In this document: positions 16,922 through 24,856 of the stretch, piece after piece
How the letters are laid out: the number at the start of each line of letters is the position of its first letter
Numbering within the stretch: the first letter of the stretch is position 1
NCBI GenBank assembly: GCA_020636995.1
Contig: JACJWU010000001.1
Coordinates: forward strand, 434,001-498,000
Source of the DNA: Actinomycetota bacterium
GTDB lineage: Bacteria; Actinomycetota; Actinomycetes; S36-B12; UBA10799
Direction: 5' to 3'
DNA length: 64,000 bases
Program-made: the position numbers and the translations under genes
The notes under the pieces: model-generated
The model's input: only the letters and a program-made list of their open reading frames with translations
What the model was told of the DNA's origin: nothing
The model's database searches: none

Positions 16922-17575
16922 CTGTGCCGCACGGCCGCCCACGACCGCGTCGGAGCCTTTGTCGTCCGGTTTACGCGCAAGGCGTATCGGGCCGGTGTCG
17001 TTGAGCCGCTCCACGAAGGACCGCCGGGGTGCGTACGTGATCACGGTGACCGACGCGGTGTCGACGACCAGTCGCTGGAAGTGGTCCAGGTGCATGCCGA
17101 GGGCATCGGCCACGATGGCCTTGATGATGTCGCCGTGGGTCACGATCCACACGAAGCCGTCCGGGTGCTCGCGCACGAGTTCCCGCACACCGTGGGTGGC
17201 ACGATGTGCCATCTGGGCCATCGTCTCGCCCTGCGGGAACTGCGCCGCTGACGGCTGCCACTGCACGATCTCCCAGGCGGGCTCCGTGGCAAGTTCACTG
17301 AGCGCCGCACCGCTCCAGTCCCCGTAGTCGCATTCGGCGAAGGCGTCGTTCACGACCGCCTCGGCCCGACCTGTTGCCGCCATCGCGGCCGTCTGGCGGG
17401 CACGCAACTGCGGGCTGCTCACCAAGACGTCCAACGGCACATCCGCCAGACGGTTGCCCAGGTCCAGCGCCTGGTCACGGCCGGTCTCGTCGAGCTCGCT
17501 GTCGTTGCGGCCCGCGAGCACCCCCTGGGCGTTGGCCGTCGATCGTCCGTGGCGTAGAAGCAGAACGGTGGTCAC
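16919..17575 (-). CDS. Histidine phosphatase family protein (phosphoglycerate-mutase-like, MSMEG_4193 type)
   Basis: Phosphatase of the RHG superfamily, 218 aa. The catalytic motif LLLRHGRST is at the N-terminus, the phosphate-binding Arg lies in SSPQLRARQTA, the acid residue in DAFAECDYGDWSG, and the second histidine in WIVTHGDIIKAI. The substrate is unknown; the conserved place between DUF3090 and uppP hints at a linked role in the cell envelope or thiol metabolism, but this is inference. GTG 17575 is preferred because the VLLLRHG strand begins there; TATCCT lies 7 nt upstream. Confidence 0.9.
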   Translation of the reverse strand: MTTVLLLRHGRSTANAQGVLAGRNDSELDETGRDQALDLGNRLADVPLDVLVSSPQLRARQTAAMAATGRAEAVVNDAFAECDYGDWSGAALSELATEPAWEIVQWQPSAAQFPQGETMAQMAHRATHGVRELVREHPDGFVWIVTHGDIIKAIVADALGMHLDHFQRLVVDTASVTVITYAPRRSFVERLNDTGPIRLARKPDDKGSDAVVGGRAAQ

Positions 17576-17582
17576 GTGGCTC

Positions 17583-17588
17583 AGGATA
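17583..17588 (-). promoter_or_regulatory. Putative -10 box of the histidine phosphatase gene (TATCCT)
   Basis: TATCCT, 7 nt before GTG 17575 on the minus strand, no Shine-Dalgarno. It faces the start of the CorA gene. Confidence 0.4.
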
Positions 17589-17613
17589 GGGCCCATACGG
17601 CACACTCAACCTC

Positions 17614-18642
17614 GTGATCCGCGGCATGGGGCTGTACTTGGACGGCAAGGTTGTCGAGTCCAGCGGCAGCCTGGCCCTCGGCGAGGAGATCATGCCGAGC
17701 AACGCCGAGGGGCTGCGCGCGCGAATGGCCGACCTCTACCGCCGCGCCAGCGAGCAGCCCTCGGAGTTCGTCTGGATCGGGCTGTTCGAACCGTCGAAGG
17801 CCGAACTGGCGCTGGTGCAGGACATCTTCGGACTCCCGGCCCTGCAGGTCGAGGACGCCGCCAACCACCGGCAGCGGCCGAAGGTGGAACTCGAGGACCA
17901 GTCCGCGTTGGTCATCCTGAAACTCCTCAGCTACTACGAGTCGACCTCCGATGTGGAGACCGGACAGATCTCGATCTTCATCGGTCAGCACTACGTGATC
18001 ACCGTGCGGTTCGGACCGTTGGGCGACATCACCAGCATCCGCCGCGCTCTGGAAGCCGACCCCCGGCGGCTGGTCCATGGACCCACAGCCGCGGCCCACG
18101 CGATCATGGACGCCACCGTCGACGGCTACCTGTCCGTGGCCGAGGAGGTCAACAAGGACATCGAACAGCTCGAGGAGTCTGTGTTCTCGCCGGCCCGCAC
18201 AAACGACGCCGAGGCGATCTACCGGGTCAAGCGGGAGAACCTGGAGATGCGCCGGGCCGTCGCACCGCTGGTGCCTGTGGCGCATGCCCTGGTCCGCGAT
18301 GCGGTACCGGGGATCCCCGAGCAGCTGCAGCCCTTCTTCCGAGACCTGGGCGATCACATCCTGCGGGTCGCCGACCAGGCGGAGACGAACGATCAGTTGC
18401 TGATGACGCTGCTCATGGCGGCCACATCCCGACAGGATCTGCAACAGAACGCCGACATGCGCCGGATCAGCGCGTGGGTGGCCATCGCCGCGGTGCCGAC
18501 GATGATCGCCGGGATCTACGGGATGAACTTCGACAACATGCCCGAACTGCACTGGAAGTACGGCTACCTGCTGATCCTGCTGCTCATGGGTGGAGTCTGC
18601 TTCTCGCTGTACCGCGCTTTCCGTCGGTCCGGCTGGCTGTAG
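17614..18642 (+). CDS. CorA-family magnesium/cobalt transporter
   Basis: Pentameric divalent-cation channel subunit, 342 aa. The N-terminal cytoplasmic domain (about 1-280) carries the long stalk helix. Two C-terminal membrane helices (about 285-303 and 318-335) flank the selectivity motif GMN at 303-305, in YGMNFDNMPE. The Mg/Co preference cannot be told from this sequence. The start is uncertain between GTG 17614 and ATG 17626 (MGLYLDGK); neither has a clear Shine-Dalgarno. The gene converges on uppP with 16 bp between stops, which contain the short palindrome CCGTACGG. Confidence 0.9.
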   Translation: MIRGMGLYLDGKVVESSGSLALGEEIMPSNAEGLRARMADLYRRASEQPSEFVWIGLFEPSKAELALVQDIFGLPALQVEDAANHRQRPKVELEDQSALVILKLLSYYESTSDVETGQISIFIGQHYVITVRFGPLGDITSIRRALEADPRRLVHGPTAAAHAIMDATVDGYLSVAEEVNKDIEQLEESVFSPARTNDAEAIYRVKRENLEMRRAVAPLVPVAHALVRDAVPGIPEQLQPFFRDLGDHILRVADQAETNDQLLMTLLMAATSRQDLQQNADMRRISAWVAIAAVPTMIAGIYGMNFDNMPELHWKYGYLLILLLMGGVCFSLYRAFRRSGWL

Positions 18643-18658
18643 CCGTACGGCCGTGTCT

Positions 18659-19489
18659 CTAGGCCGCGATGACCCCGGTCCCCAGCAGCACCAGGACCAC
18701 CGTTCCCAATGCGATCCGGTAGATGACGAACGGCATGAAGGACCCGTGGGACACGTAGCGGATCAGCCACGCGATGACCGAGTACCCGACGAAGAAGGCG
18801 ACCACGGTGGCGAGGATCGTCGGGCCCCAGGACACGTTCTTGTCGTCGCCGATCTTGAGCGCCTCGTAGAGTCCGGAGATCACCACGGCGGGGATGGCCA
18901 GCAGGAACGCGTACCGGGTGGCCGACGGCCGGTCGAAGCCGAGGATCCGTCCCGTGCTGATGGTGGCTCCGGAGCGGGAGACACCTGGGATCAGGGCCAA
19001 CGCCTGCCCGAAACCGTAGATCAGGCCGGTCTTGATTGTGAGGTCGTCGAGGGTCTTCTCCTGTTTGCCCCAACGGTCGGCCGCCCCGAGCACAAGACCG
19101 AAGACAATGAGGACCGTGGCCACCAGGTAGAGGTTGCGCGCTGCGGTCTCGATCTGGTCACTGAACGTGTAGCCGAAGAATCCGATCGGGATGGTGCCGA
19201 CGATGACGTACCAGCCCATCCGCGCGTCGATGCTGGAGCGCAGTTCGGGCGTGTAGAGCGAGCGGGTCCAGGTGGTGATGATCCGCCAGATGTCCTTGCG
19301 GAAGTACACAAGCACCGCGGTCTCGGTGCCCAGTTGGGTGACGGCAGTGAACGCCGCCCCGGGATCCCCCCACCCGGCCAGCGTGCTGACGATCAGGAGG
19401 TGTGCGCTCGAAGAGATCGGCAGGAACTCGGTGAGGCCCTGGATGATCCCCAGGATGAGCGCCTCGAGGTACGAGATGGGGTCGTGCAT
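18659..19489 (-). CDS. uppP: Undecaprenyl-diphosphatase UppP/BacA
   Basis: Membrane phosphatase that recycles undecaprenyl pyrophosphate to the monophosphate for cell-wall synthesis; it also gives bacitracin tolerance. 276 aa, about eight membrane helices. Both family motifs are present: GLTEFLPISSSAHL (residues about 18-31) and PGVSRSGATIS (about 165-175). ATG 19489 overlaps the stop of the LLM oxidoreductase as TGATG, which suggests coupling. The location downstream of the mshC to phosphatase block matches other actinomycetes. Confidence 0.95.
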   Translation of the reverse strand: MHDPISYLEALILGIIQGLTEFLPISSSAHLLIVSTLAGWGDPGAAFTAVTQLGTETAVLVYFRKDIWRIITTWTRSLYTPELRSSIDARMGWYVIVGTIPIGFFGYTFSDQIETAARNLYLVATVLIVFGLVLGAADRWGKQEKTLDDLTIKTGLIYGFGQALALIPGVSRSGATISTGRILGFDRPSATRYAFLLAIPAVVISGLYEALKIGDDKNVSWGPTILATVVAFFVGYSVIAWLIRYVSHGSFMPFVIYRIALGTVVLVLLGTGVIAA

Positions 19490-20535
19490 CAGGCCAGGCC
19501 GGCCGATTCCACCACCTCGGCCATCGTCCGCAGGGTCTGCAGACGCTCCTCCAACGATCCGGCGTAGGTCGCCACGGTCAGTGTGGTCACCCCGGCGTCG
19601 GCGTAGGCGTGCAATCGGTCACGCACGCGGTCGGCGGGACCGATCAACGCGGTCTTGTCGATGAAGTCCAGCGGCACGGCGGCCATGGCCCCCATCTGGT
19701 CCTTGGCGAGGTACTTGTTCTGGATGTCGATGGCCGCTTCTTCGTAACCCATCCGCGTGGCCAACTGGTTGTAGAAGTTCTTGTCCCGACTTCCCATGCC
19801 ACCGATGTACAGCGCCGAGTAGGCACGCACCGGCATGGCGCACGTCTCGAGGTCGTCACCGAAGACCACCGGCACGGTGGGCACCACGTCGAAGCCCTCG
19901 AGGGTCTTGCCGACCTTCGCGCGGCCCGTTTCGATGTTCGCGAGCAGTTCGGGGGCGAACTCGGGGTTGAAGAAGATCGCCAGCCACCCGTCGAACAGCT
20001 CCCCGGTCAGCTCGAGGTTCTTCGGCCCGATTGCCGCGAGGTACATGGGGATGTAGTCGCGCACCGGGTGCACGGTCAGGGTCAGCGCCTTGCCGGGCCC
20101 ATCGGGTAGGGGAAGGGTGAAGAACTCCCCGTCGTAGGAGAGCTTCTCGCGGCGCAGGGCCTTGCGCACGATCTCGGTGTACTCCCGGGTGCGCGCCAGC
20201 GGCTTGTCGAACTTCACGCCGTGCCACCCCTCGGACACCTGTGGTCCGGAGACGCCGAGGCCGAGCCGGAAACGCCCCCCTGACAAGGTGTCGAGGGTTG
20301 CTGCGGTCATCGCGCAGTTCGCAGGAGTACGGCCGGGGATCTGGAACACGGCACTGCCGATGTCGATCTGGTCGGTCTGTGCCGCGATCCACGACAACAC
20401 GGTCGCCGCGTCCGAGCCGTAGGCTTCAGCGGCCCACGCCACCGCGTACCCCAACTTGTCCGCCTCACGGGCGAGCGCCAGATTGTCGGCGTCGTTCCCG
20501 GCGCCCCAGTACCCCAGATTCACTCCCAGTCGCAT
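19489..20535 (-). CDS. LLM-class F420-dependent oxidoreductase
   Basis: Luciferase-like TIM-barrel flavin/F420 oxidoreductase of 348 aa. The N-terminus MRLGVNLGYWGAGNDADN and the core LGLGVSGPQVSEGWHG are typical of the actinobacterial F420-binding subgroup. The C-terminus has GPADRVRDRLHAYADAGVTT, seen in many members. The substrate is unknown. ATG 20535 has TAGGCT 7 nt upstream and no Shine-Dalgarno. It heads a transcript with uppP (TGATG overlap) and is divergent from the aldo/keto reductase. Confidence 0.9.
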   Translation of the reverse strand: MRLGVNLGYWGAGNDADNLALAREADKLGYAVAWAAEAYGSDAATVLSWIAAQTDQIDIGSAVFQIPGRTPANCAMTAATLDTLSGGRFRLGLGVSGPQVSEGWHGVKFDKPLARTREYTEIVRKALRREKLSYDGEFFTLPLPDGPGKALTLTVHPVRDYIPMYLAAIGPKNLELTGELFDGWLAIFFNPEFAPELLANIETGRAKVGKTLEGFDVVPTVPVVFGDDLETCAMPVRAYSALYIGGMGSRDKNFYNQLATRMGYEEAAIDIQNKYLAKDQMGAMAAVPLDFIDKTALIGPADRVRDRLHAYADAGVTTLTVATYAGSLEERLQTLRTMAEVVESAGLA

Positions 20536-20542
20536 GACCCGC

Positions 20543-20548
20543 AGCCTA
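20543..20548 (-). promoter_or_regulatory. Putative -10 box of the LLM/uppP operon (TAGGCT)
   Basis: TAGGCT, 7 nt before ATG 20535 on the minus strand; the same hexamer as at mshC and the sensor kinase. Confidence 0.5.
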
Positions 20549-20587
20549 GCGCGGGGCGATCAACCCCCCGAACGGGTGCCGCTCGGC

Positions 20588-20593
20588 TACGGT
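20588..20593 (+). promoter_or_regulatory. Putative -10 box of the aldo/keto reductase gene (TACGGT)
   Basis: TACGGT, 7 nt before GTG 20601. The same hexamer lies 6 nt before the acyl-CoA dehydrogenase start. Confidence 0.45.
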
Positions 20594-20600
20594 TTGAGGC

Positions 20601-21584
20601 GTGGAGATCCGATCGGTCGGCCGCAGCGGCCTGCGGGTGAGTCGCATCGCCCTGGGAACCATGACCTGGGGCCGGGACACCGACGAGCACGAGGCCGCGG
20701 AACTGCTCGACCTGTTCCTGAGCGAGGGTGGCACGCTCGTCGACACCGCCGACGTCTACGCGGACGGTGAGTCCGAGAAGATTCTGGGCCGGTTGCTGGT
20801 GGACACGGGCCGGCGGGACACGGTCGTCCTCGCGACCAAGAGCGTGTCACGGCCGAACACCGAACGGCGCTTCGACGCCTCCCGCGCACACCTGCTCAGC
20901 AGCCTGGACGGGTCCCTGCGGCGACTGGGCGTGGACCACATCGACTTGTGGCAACTGCACGCCTGGGATCCGCTGACGCCCATCGAGGAGACGCTGTCCG
21001 CAGTGGACCACGCGGTGACCTCCGGCAAAGTCCGCTACGTGGGCATCAGCAACTACGCGGGGTGGCAGACGGCGCAGGTGGCCACGTGGCAGCGCGCGAT
21101 CCCCGGTCGGGCGATCCCGGTGTGCAGCCAGGTCGAGTACTCCCTGCTGCAGCGCGGAGTCGAACGGGAAGTGGTACCGGCGCTCAAAGCGCACGGAATG
21201 GGCCTGATCGCGTGGTCGGCGTTGGGACGCGGGGTGCTGACGGGCAAGTATCGCGCGGGGATCCCCGCAGACTCCCGCGCCGGGAATCCGGTGTTCGCAA
21301 GTTTCGTCCAGCCGTACCTCACGGATGCCGCCCGGCGCATCGCGGACGCGACAGCCACAGCCGCCGAGGGCCTCGGAGTGAGCCCCACCGAGGTGGCTCT
21401 GGCCTGGGTCCGCAACCGTCCGGGGGTGACTTCCGCGCTCGTCGGCGCCCGCACCGCTAGCCAGTTGCGTACCGCCCTGGCGAGCGAGGAACTTGCGATC
21501 CCCGACCAGATCGAGCAGGCGCTCAGTGAGGTATCGGCACCGCCGATGTCCTATCCCGAATTCGGGTGGAACCAGCGTTCATGA
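20601..21584 (+). CDS. Aldo/keto reductase
   Basis: NADPH-dependent TIM-barrel reductase of 327 aa. The catalytic tetrad can be placed: Asp in FLSEGGTLVDTADVY, the following Tyr in ADVYADGESE, Lys in VLATKS and His of LWQLHAWD. The cofactor-binding C-terminal part has GVTSALVGARTASQL. It belongs to the large AKR group with many substrates; none can be assigned. GTG 20601 has a -10-like box 7 nt upstream. The stop overlaps the GH31 start as ATGA, so the two are an operon, perhaps for sugar metabolism. Confidence 0.92.
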   Translation: MEIRSVGRSGLRVSRIALGTMTWGRDTDEHEAAELLDLFLSEGGTLVDTADVYADGESEKILGRLLVDTGRRDTVVLATKSVSRPNTERRFDASRAHLLSSLDGSLRRLGVDHIDLWQLHAWDPLTPIEETLSAVDHAVTSGKVRYVGISNYAGWQTAQVATWQRAIPGRAIPVCSQVEYSLLQRGVEREVVPALKAHGMGLIAWSALGRGVLTGKYRAGIPADSRAGNPVFASFVQPYLTDAARRIADATATAAEGLGVSPTEVALAWVRNRPGVTSALVGARTASQLRTALASEELAIPDQIEQALSEVSAPPMSYPEFGWNQRS

Positions 21585-23329
21585 CGCTGATCGACCTCAG
21601 CGGCAAGATCCCCGATGATCCGTTCGCGTGGCTGCTCGACGCGTGGAACGACCGGTGCTGGTCGGTGCGGCCCGGAACCCGGGCCGTCGACGGTTGGGGC
21701 GTCGCGGCCGTCGACGTGCAGGGCCGACCCGGCTGGCTCCTGCGGCGCTCGGCACTGCCCGGCGAGGCTGTGCACGGCAGCGGCGAGGCGTTTCTCGGTC
21801 CTGATCTCGCGGGCGGCGCGCGACTGCTCATCAACCGTGAGACCAACGGTGCGGCAGGAGTGGACCTGGCCTACCTGAACGTGCCCTTCATCTGGTCCGA
21901 TGCGGGATGGGGTCTGCACATCGACACCGGAGCGCCGGTGCTGATGGACTTCTCGGACGAATACACCGTGCTGGTGTTGGATCCCGACCCGGTCTTCCAC
22001 ACGTCCACAGGCTCCCCGGGACAGATGCTGGCCGACCACACCGCACGCACGGGTCGTGCGCCGCTGTGGCCCGAATGGGCCTACGGCGTCTGGATGAGCC
22101 GGGCGACGTACCTGTCGGCTGACGAGATGTCCGACGTGGTCCGTGAACTGCGGGCAGCCGACTGCCCGGTGGATGTGATCCACGTCGACGCGTGGATGAC
22201 GGGGAACGTGTTCCGCGATTTCACCACGAACTGGGAGGTGGATCGCGAACGGTTCCCGGTCGGCTGGACCGACCGACTGCGCGAGGACGGCGCCCGGGTG
22301 AGCATGTGGCTCAACCCGTTCGTGCATGCGGACACCGAATTGGCGGCGGATCTGCACTCGCAAGGGTTGCTGTTGCGAATGCCGGACGGATCGCCTGCCA
22401 GCACATGCGACCGTGCCTACCGGAACCTGGTGGACTTCAGCAACCCCGCGGCGGTCGCCTGGTGGCAGGGGCAGATCCTCGATCTGGTGGCCTCGGAGCG
22501 CCCGGATGCGCTCAAGCTGGACTTCGCCGAGGAGGTACCGCCGGACGCGGTGACTCATGACGGCCGGCCGGGGCTGCTCCTGCGCAACTCCTACGCGACG
22601 CTCTACCAGCAGGCGACGGCCGCCGCCCTGGCCACGCGGGACGGCCCGGCGATGCCGCTGTTCTGCCGCTCCGGCTCGGCCGGGGCGCAGGTCGCGCCGT
22701 GTCATTGGGTCGGCGACACGCCATCGACGTGGGAGGCCATGGCGGGTGCACTCGCGGCCTGTCTGTCCCTGTCGGCGAGTGGTTTCGCACTTGTCGCACA
22801 CGATGGCGGCGGCTTCTACACCGCCGGCACCAGCCACATCCCGGCCACCCTCCTCGATGGTGGCGCGGCCGGATACACGGCGGACGTGGAGCCGGAGTTG
22901 TTCGGACGGTGGGCGCAGTTCGCGGCGTTCAGTCCGGTCACGCGCTTCCATGGTCTGGGTCTGCGTGAACCCACCGCGTACCCGCAGCCCTGGCGGGATG
23001 CCGCCATCACGGCACTGCAGGCCCGTCGTGGAATCGTCAGTCATCTACGACGAGCACACGAGCAGGCCTCAACGACCGGACTGCCGGTCATGCGGCCCAT
23101 GGCGCTGATGACTGACGACCCTCAGGGCCGCCTTGCCCATGCGCAATACATGCTCGGTGCCAACCTGCTGGTGGCACCCATCCTGCGGCGCGGTGGTGCC
23201 ACGCGGATGTGGCTGCCGGAAGGGCGGTGGCGACCGGTCCTGGGCCGTCCGGAGGTCTCGGGCGACGCCGGTTGGGTCGATGTCCAGTGCGACCCGATGT
23301 CGTTCCCGGTCTTCGAACGCCTGCCTTAG
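21581..23329 (+). CDS. Glycoside hydrolase family 31 (alpha-xylosidase/alpha-glucosidase type)
   Basis: Cytoplasmic retaining alpha-glycosidase of 582 aa, without signal peptide and shorter than the ~770 aa YicI because the N-terminal beta domain is reduced. The likely nucleophile is Asp314 in LKLDFAEEVP, and the acid/base is Asp379 in WVGDTPSTW. The substrate pocket is marked by HVDAWM and WLNPF. Alpha-xylosidase or related activity on short oligosaccharides is the best guess. The start overlaps the reductase stop (ATGA). The stop TAG overlaps the convergent maltokinase stop: the 4-bp TTAG is a stop on both strands. Confidence 0.88.
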   Translation: MTLIDLSGKIPDDPFAWLLDAWNDRCWSVRPGTRAVDGWGVAAVDVQGRPGWLLRRSALPGEAVHGSGEAFLGPDLAGGARLLINRETNGAAGVDLAYLNVPFIWSDAGWGLHIDTGAPVLMDFSDEYTVLVLDPDPVFHTSTGSPGQMLADHTARTGRAPLWPEWAYGVWMSRATYLSADEMSDVVRELRAADCPVDVIHVDAWMTGNVFRDFTTNWEVDRERFPVGWTDRLREDGARVSMWLNPFVHADTELAADLHSQGLLLRMPDGSPASTCDRAYRNLVDFSNPAAVAWWQGQILDLVASERPDALKLDFAEEVPPDAVTHDGRPGLLLRNSYATLYQQATAAALATRDGPAMPLFCRSGSAGAQVAPCHWVGDTPSTWEAMAGALAACLSLSASGFALVAHDGGGFYTAGTSHIPATLLDGGAAGYTADVEPELFGRWAQFAAFSPVTRFHGLGLREPTAYPQPWRDAAITALQARRGIVSHLRRAHEQASTTGLPVMRPMALMTDDPQGRLAHAQYMLGANLLVAPILRRGGATRMWLPEGRWRPVLGRPEVSGDAGWVDVQCDPMSFPVFERLP

Positions 23330-24645
23330 CCGCCTGCGATCGCCCGCAGGGCGGTCAGCGGGATGTCGATCCAGTCCGGGCGGTTCCGTTGCTCGTAGAC
23401 GGCCTCGTAAGCGGCCTTGTCGATCACGTAGGCCGTGAGCAGGACTTCGTGGTCCACCGGGTCCAGGTCTCCGGCCTGCGCATAGCCGGCAAGGAACGCC
23501 GCACGGCTCGCGTCCCCCCAGGCGACCGCCTCGTCACTGTTGCCTCCCCCCTGCCAGGCCGCGTAGTCGAACGAGCGCAGCATGCCGGCCACATCCCGCA
23601 TGGGGTGGTCGAGCACACGCCGCGAGTCCAGCTCACCACCCGGCTCGCCTTCGAAGTCGAGGATCTTCCAGCCGTCCGGGGTACGAAGTGCCTGCCCGAG
23701 ATGGAAGTCGCCGTGGACTCGCTGCACCGTCAGCGTGGGCAGTTCAGCGATCCGGTCGAGGTGGACGTGCAAGGGCGGCTCCAGTTGATGCACGCCGTCT
23801 ACGACCTCACCGGCCGCCGACAGCCGGGCGTGCAGGCGGCGACTCATCGCCCGCAATGCCGCCTCGTCGACCTGCGTGACGCCGAAGGCACCTGCCAGGT
23901 CGCGGTGTAGCCGCGCCGTCGTCGCTCCGAGGTCGAAGCCCTCCGCCGCGAAGTCCTCACCCGCTGCCACCCGCTGCCGGGCGAGATCCCAGCCGTCGAT
24001 GGAGCCGGGGAAGAACTCCTGGATCATGGCCAGATGCCCGTGGACCGTGTGCCCCGACGCCGGGTCGGTCCACCCGCCGTTGACCCAGCCGAGCAACTCC
24101 CCCACATCCGCACAGCCAACCTCGGCCAGCCCGGCGTGCACTTCGATGTCGGGGTTGATCCCCGGACTGAGCAGACGGAAGAACTTCACCAGTACGGAAT
24201 CGTCGAGGACGACCGACGTGTTGCTCTGTTCCACGTCCAGAATGCGGCACGCTCCGAGCACGCCGGGGTCCCGCCGCCACTGCGCCAGTGGTCGCTCGCC
24301 GGTTCCGGCCGGGTTCAGGACCGCGGGTCCACCGACTGTGAGCAGGGACGTGACCACCTCTACGCGGGCCAAGCCGTCGTGCAGGTACCCGCCCTCGACC
24401 TCAGCGATCACACCCGCCCCGGATCGCCCCTCGAAGAAGACCGGCACCTGATAGATCTGCGAGGAGCGCCCATCGATCTCAACGCCTAGGACGAGGTGCT
24501 CACCGCCGTGGCACACCGAGGTTCGCGACACGACCCGCAACCGTGTGATGCGGTGACCCTTGCCGCCGAACCACCTGCGGTCCGGCAGCCAGGCGCCCAG
24601 CACGGACAACAGGTGTTCCTCATCGATCCCCACGGGTAGTCCCAC
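23326..24645 (-). CDS. mak: Maltokinase
   Basis: Phosphorylates maltose to maltose 1-phosphate, the donor of the GlgE alpha-glucan pathway. 439 aa with kinase-like fold. Family motifs: WLPDRRWFGGKG at the N-terminus, VEQSNTSVVL, the catalytic loop RVHGDFHLGQ, metal-binding ILDFEGEP, HPMRDVAGMLRSFDYAA and YEQRNRPDWIDIPL at the C-terminus. The usual partners treS, glgE and glgB are not in the window, so this mak is detached from its pathway operon but next to GH31. The start is GTG 24645; a second GTG four codons later is possible. Confidence 0.92.
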   Translation of the reverse strand: MGLPVGIDEEHLLSVLGAWLPDRRWFGGKGHRITRLRVVSRTSVCHGGEHLVLGVEIDGRSSQIYQVPVFFEGRSGAGVIAEVEGGYLHDGLARVEVVTSLLTVGGPAVLNPAGTGERPLAQWRRDPGVLGACRILDVEQSNTSVVLDDSVLVKFFRLLSPGINPDIEVHAGLAEVGCADVGELLGWVNGGWTDPASGHTVHGHLAMIQEFFPGSIDGWDLARQRVAAGEDFAAEGFDLGATTARLHRDLAGAFGVTQVDEAALRAMSRRLHARLSAAGEVVDGVHQLEPPLHVHLDRIAELPTLTVQRVHGDFHLGQALRTPDGWKILDFEGEPGGELDSRRVLDHPMRDVAGMLRSFDYAAWQGGGNSDEAVAWGDASRAAFLAGYAQAGDLDPVDHEVLLTAYVIDKAAYEAVYEQRNRPDWIDIPLTALRAIAGG

Positions 24646-24721
24646 GCTGCGAAGTCTGCCGGATGGACGTTCGGGGTCGCAGGCCCGCGGGTTGAGACCG
24701 GCGCTTTCCCCCTTGACTGCT

Positions 24722-24762
24722 GCGCGGTTACGGGTTCAGCGGTCCGAAACCCGCAACCGCGC
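24722..24762. repeat. Palindromic element related to the 63.5-kb repeats
   Basis: Arms GCGCGGTTACGGGTT (24722-24736) and AACCCGCAACCGCGC (24748-24762) pair at 14 of 15 positions. The sequence continues with GACACTCAAC as in the third unit at 63.7 kb. It lies between mak and the acyl-CoA dehydrogenase start. Confidence 0.75.
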
Positions 24763-24773
24763 GACACTCAACC

Positions 24774-24836
24774 GGATGCGCCGAAGGGAACGCGGACTGC
24801 GGATGCGCCGAAGGGAACGCGGACTGCGGATGCGCC
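24774..24836. repeat. 27-bp tandem repeat, 2.3 copies
   Basis: The unit starts GGATGCGCCGAAGGGAACGC at 24774, repeats exactly at 24801 and begins a third time at 24828. It lies directly before the -10 box of the acyl-CoA dehydrogenase gene, so copy number could affect that promoter. Confidence 0.9.
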
Positions 24837-24844
24837 CGCGGGTT

Positions 24845-24850
24845 TACGGT
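24845..24850 (+). promoter_or_regulatory. Putative -10 box of the acyl-CoA dehydrogenase gene (TACGGT)
   Basis: TACGGT, 6 nt before GTG 24857, no Shine-Dalgarno, just after the 27-bp repeats. Confidence 0.45.
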
Positions 24851-24856
24851 GGGACC

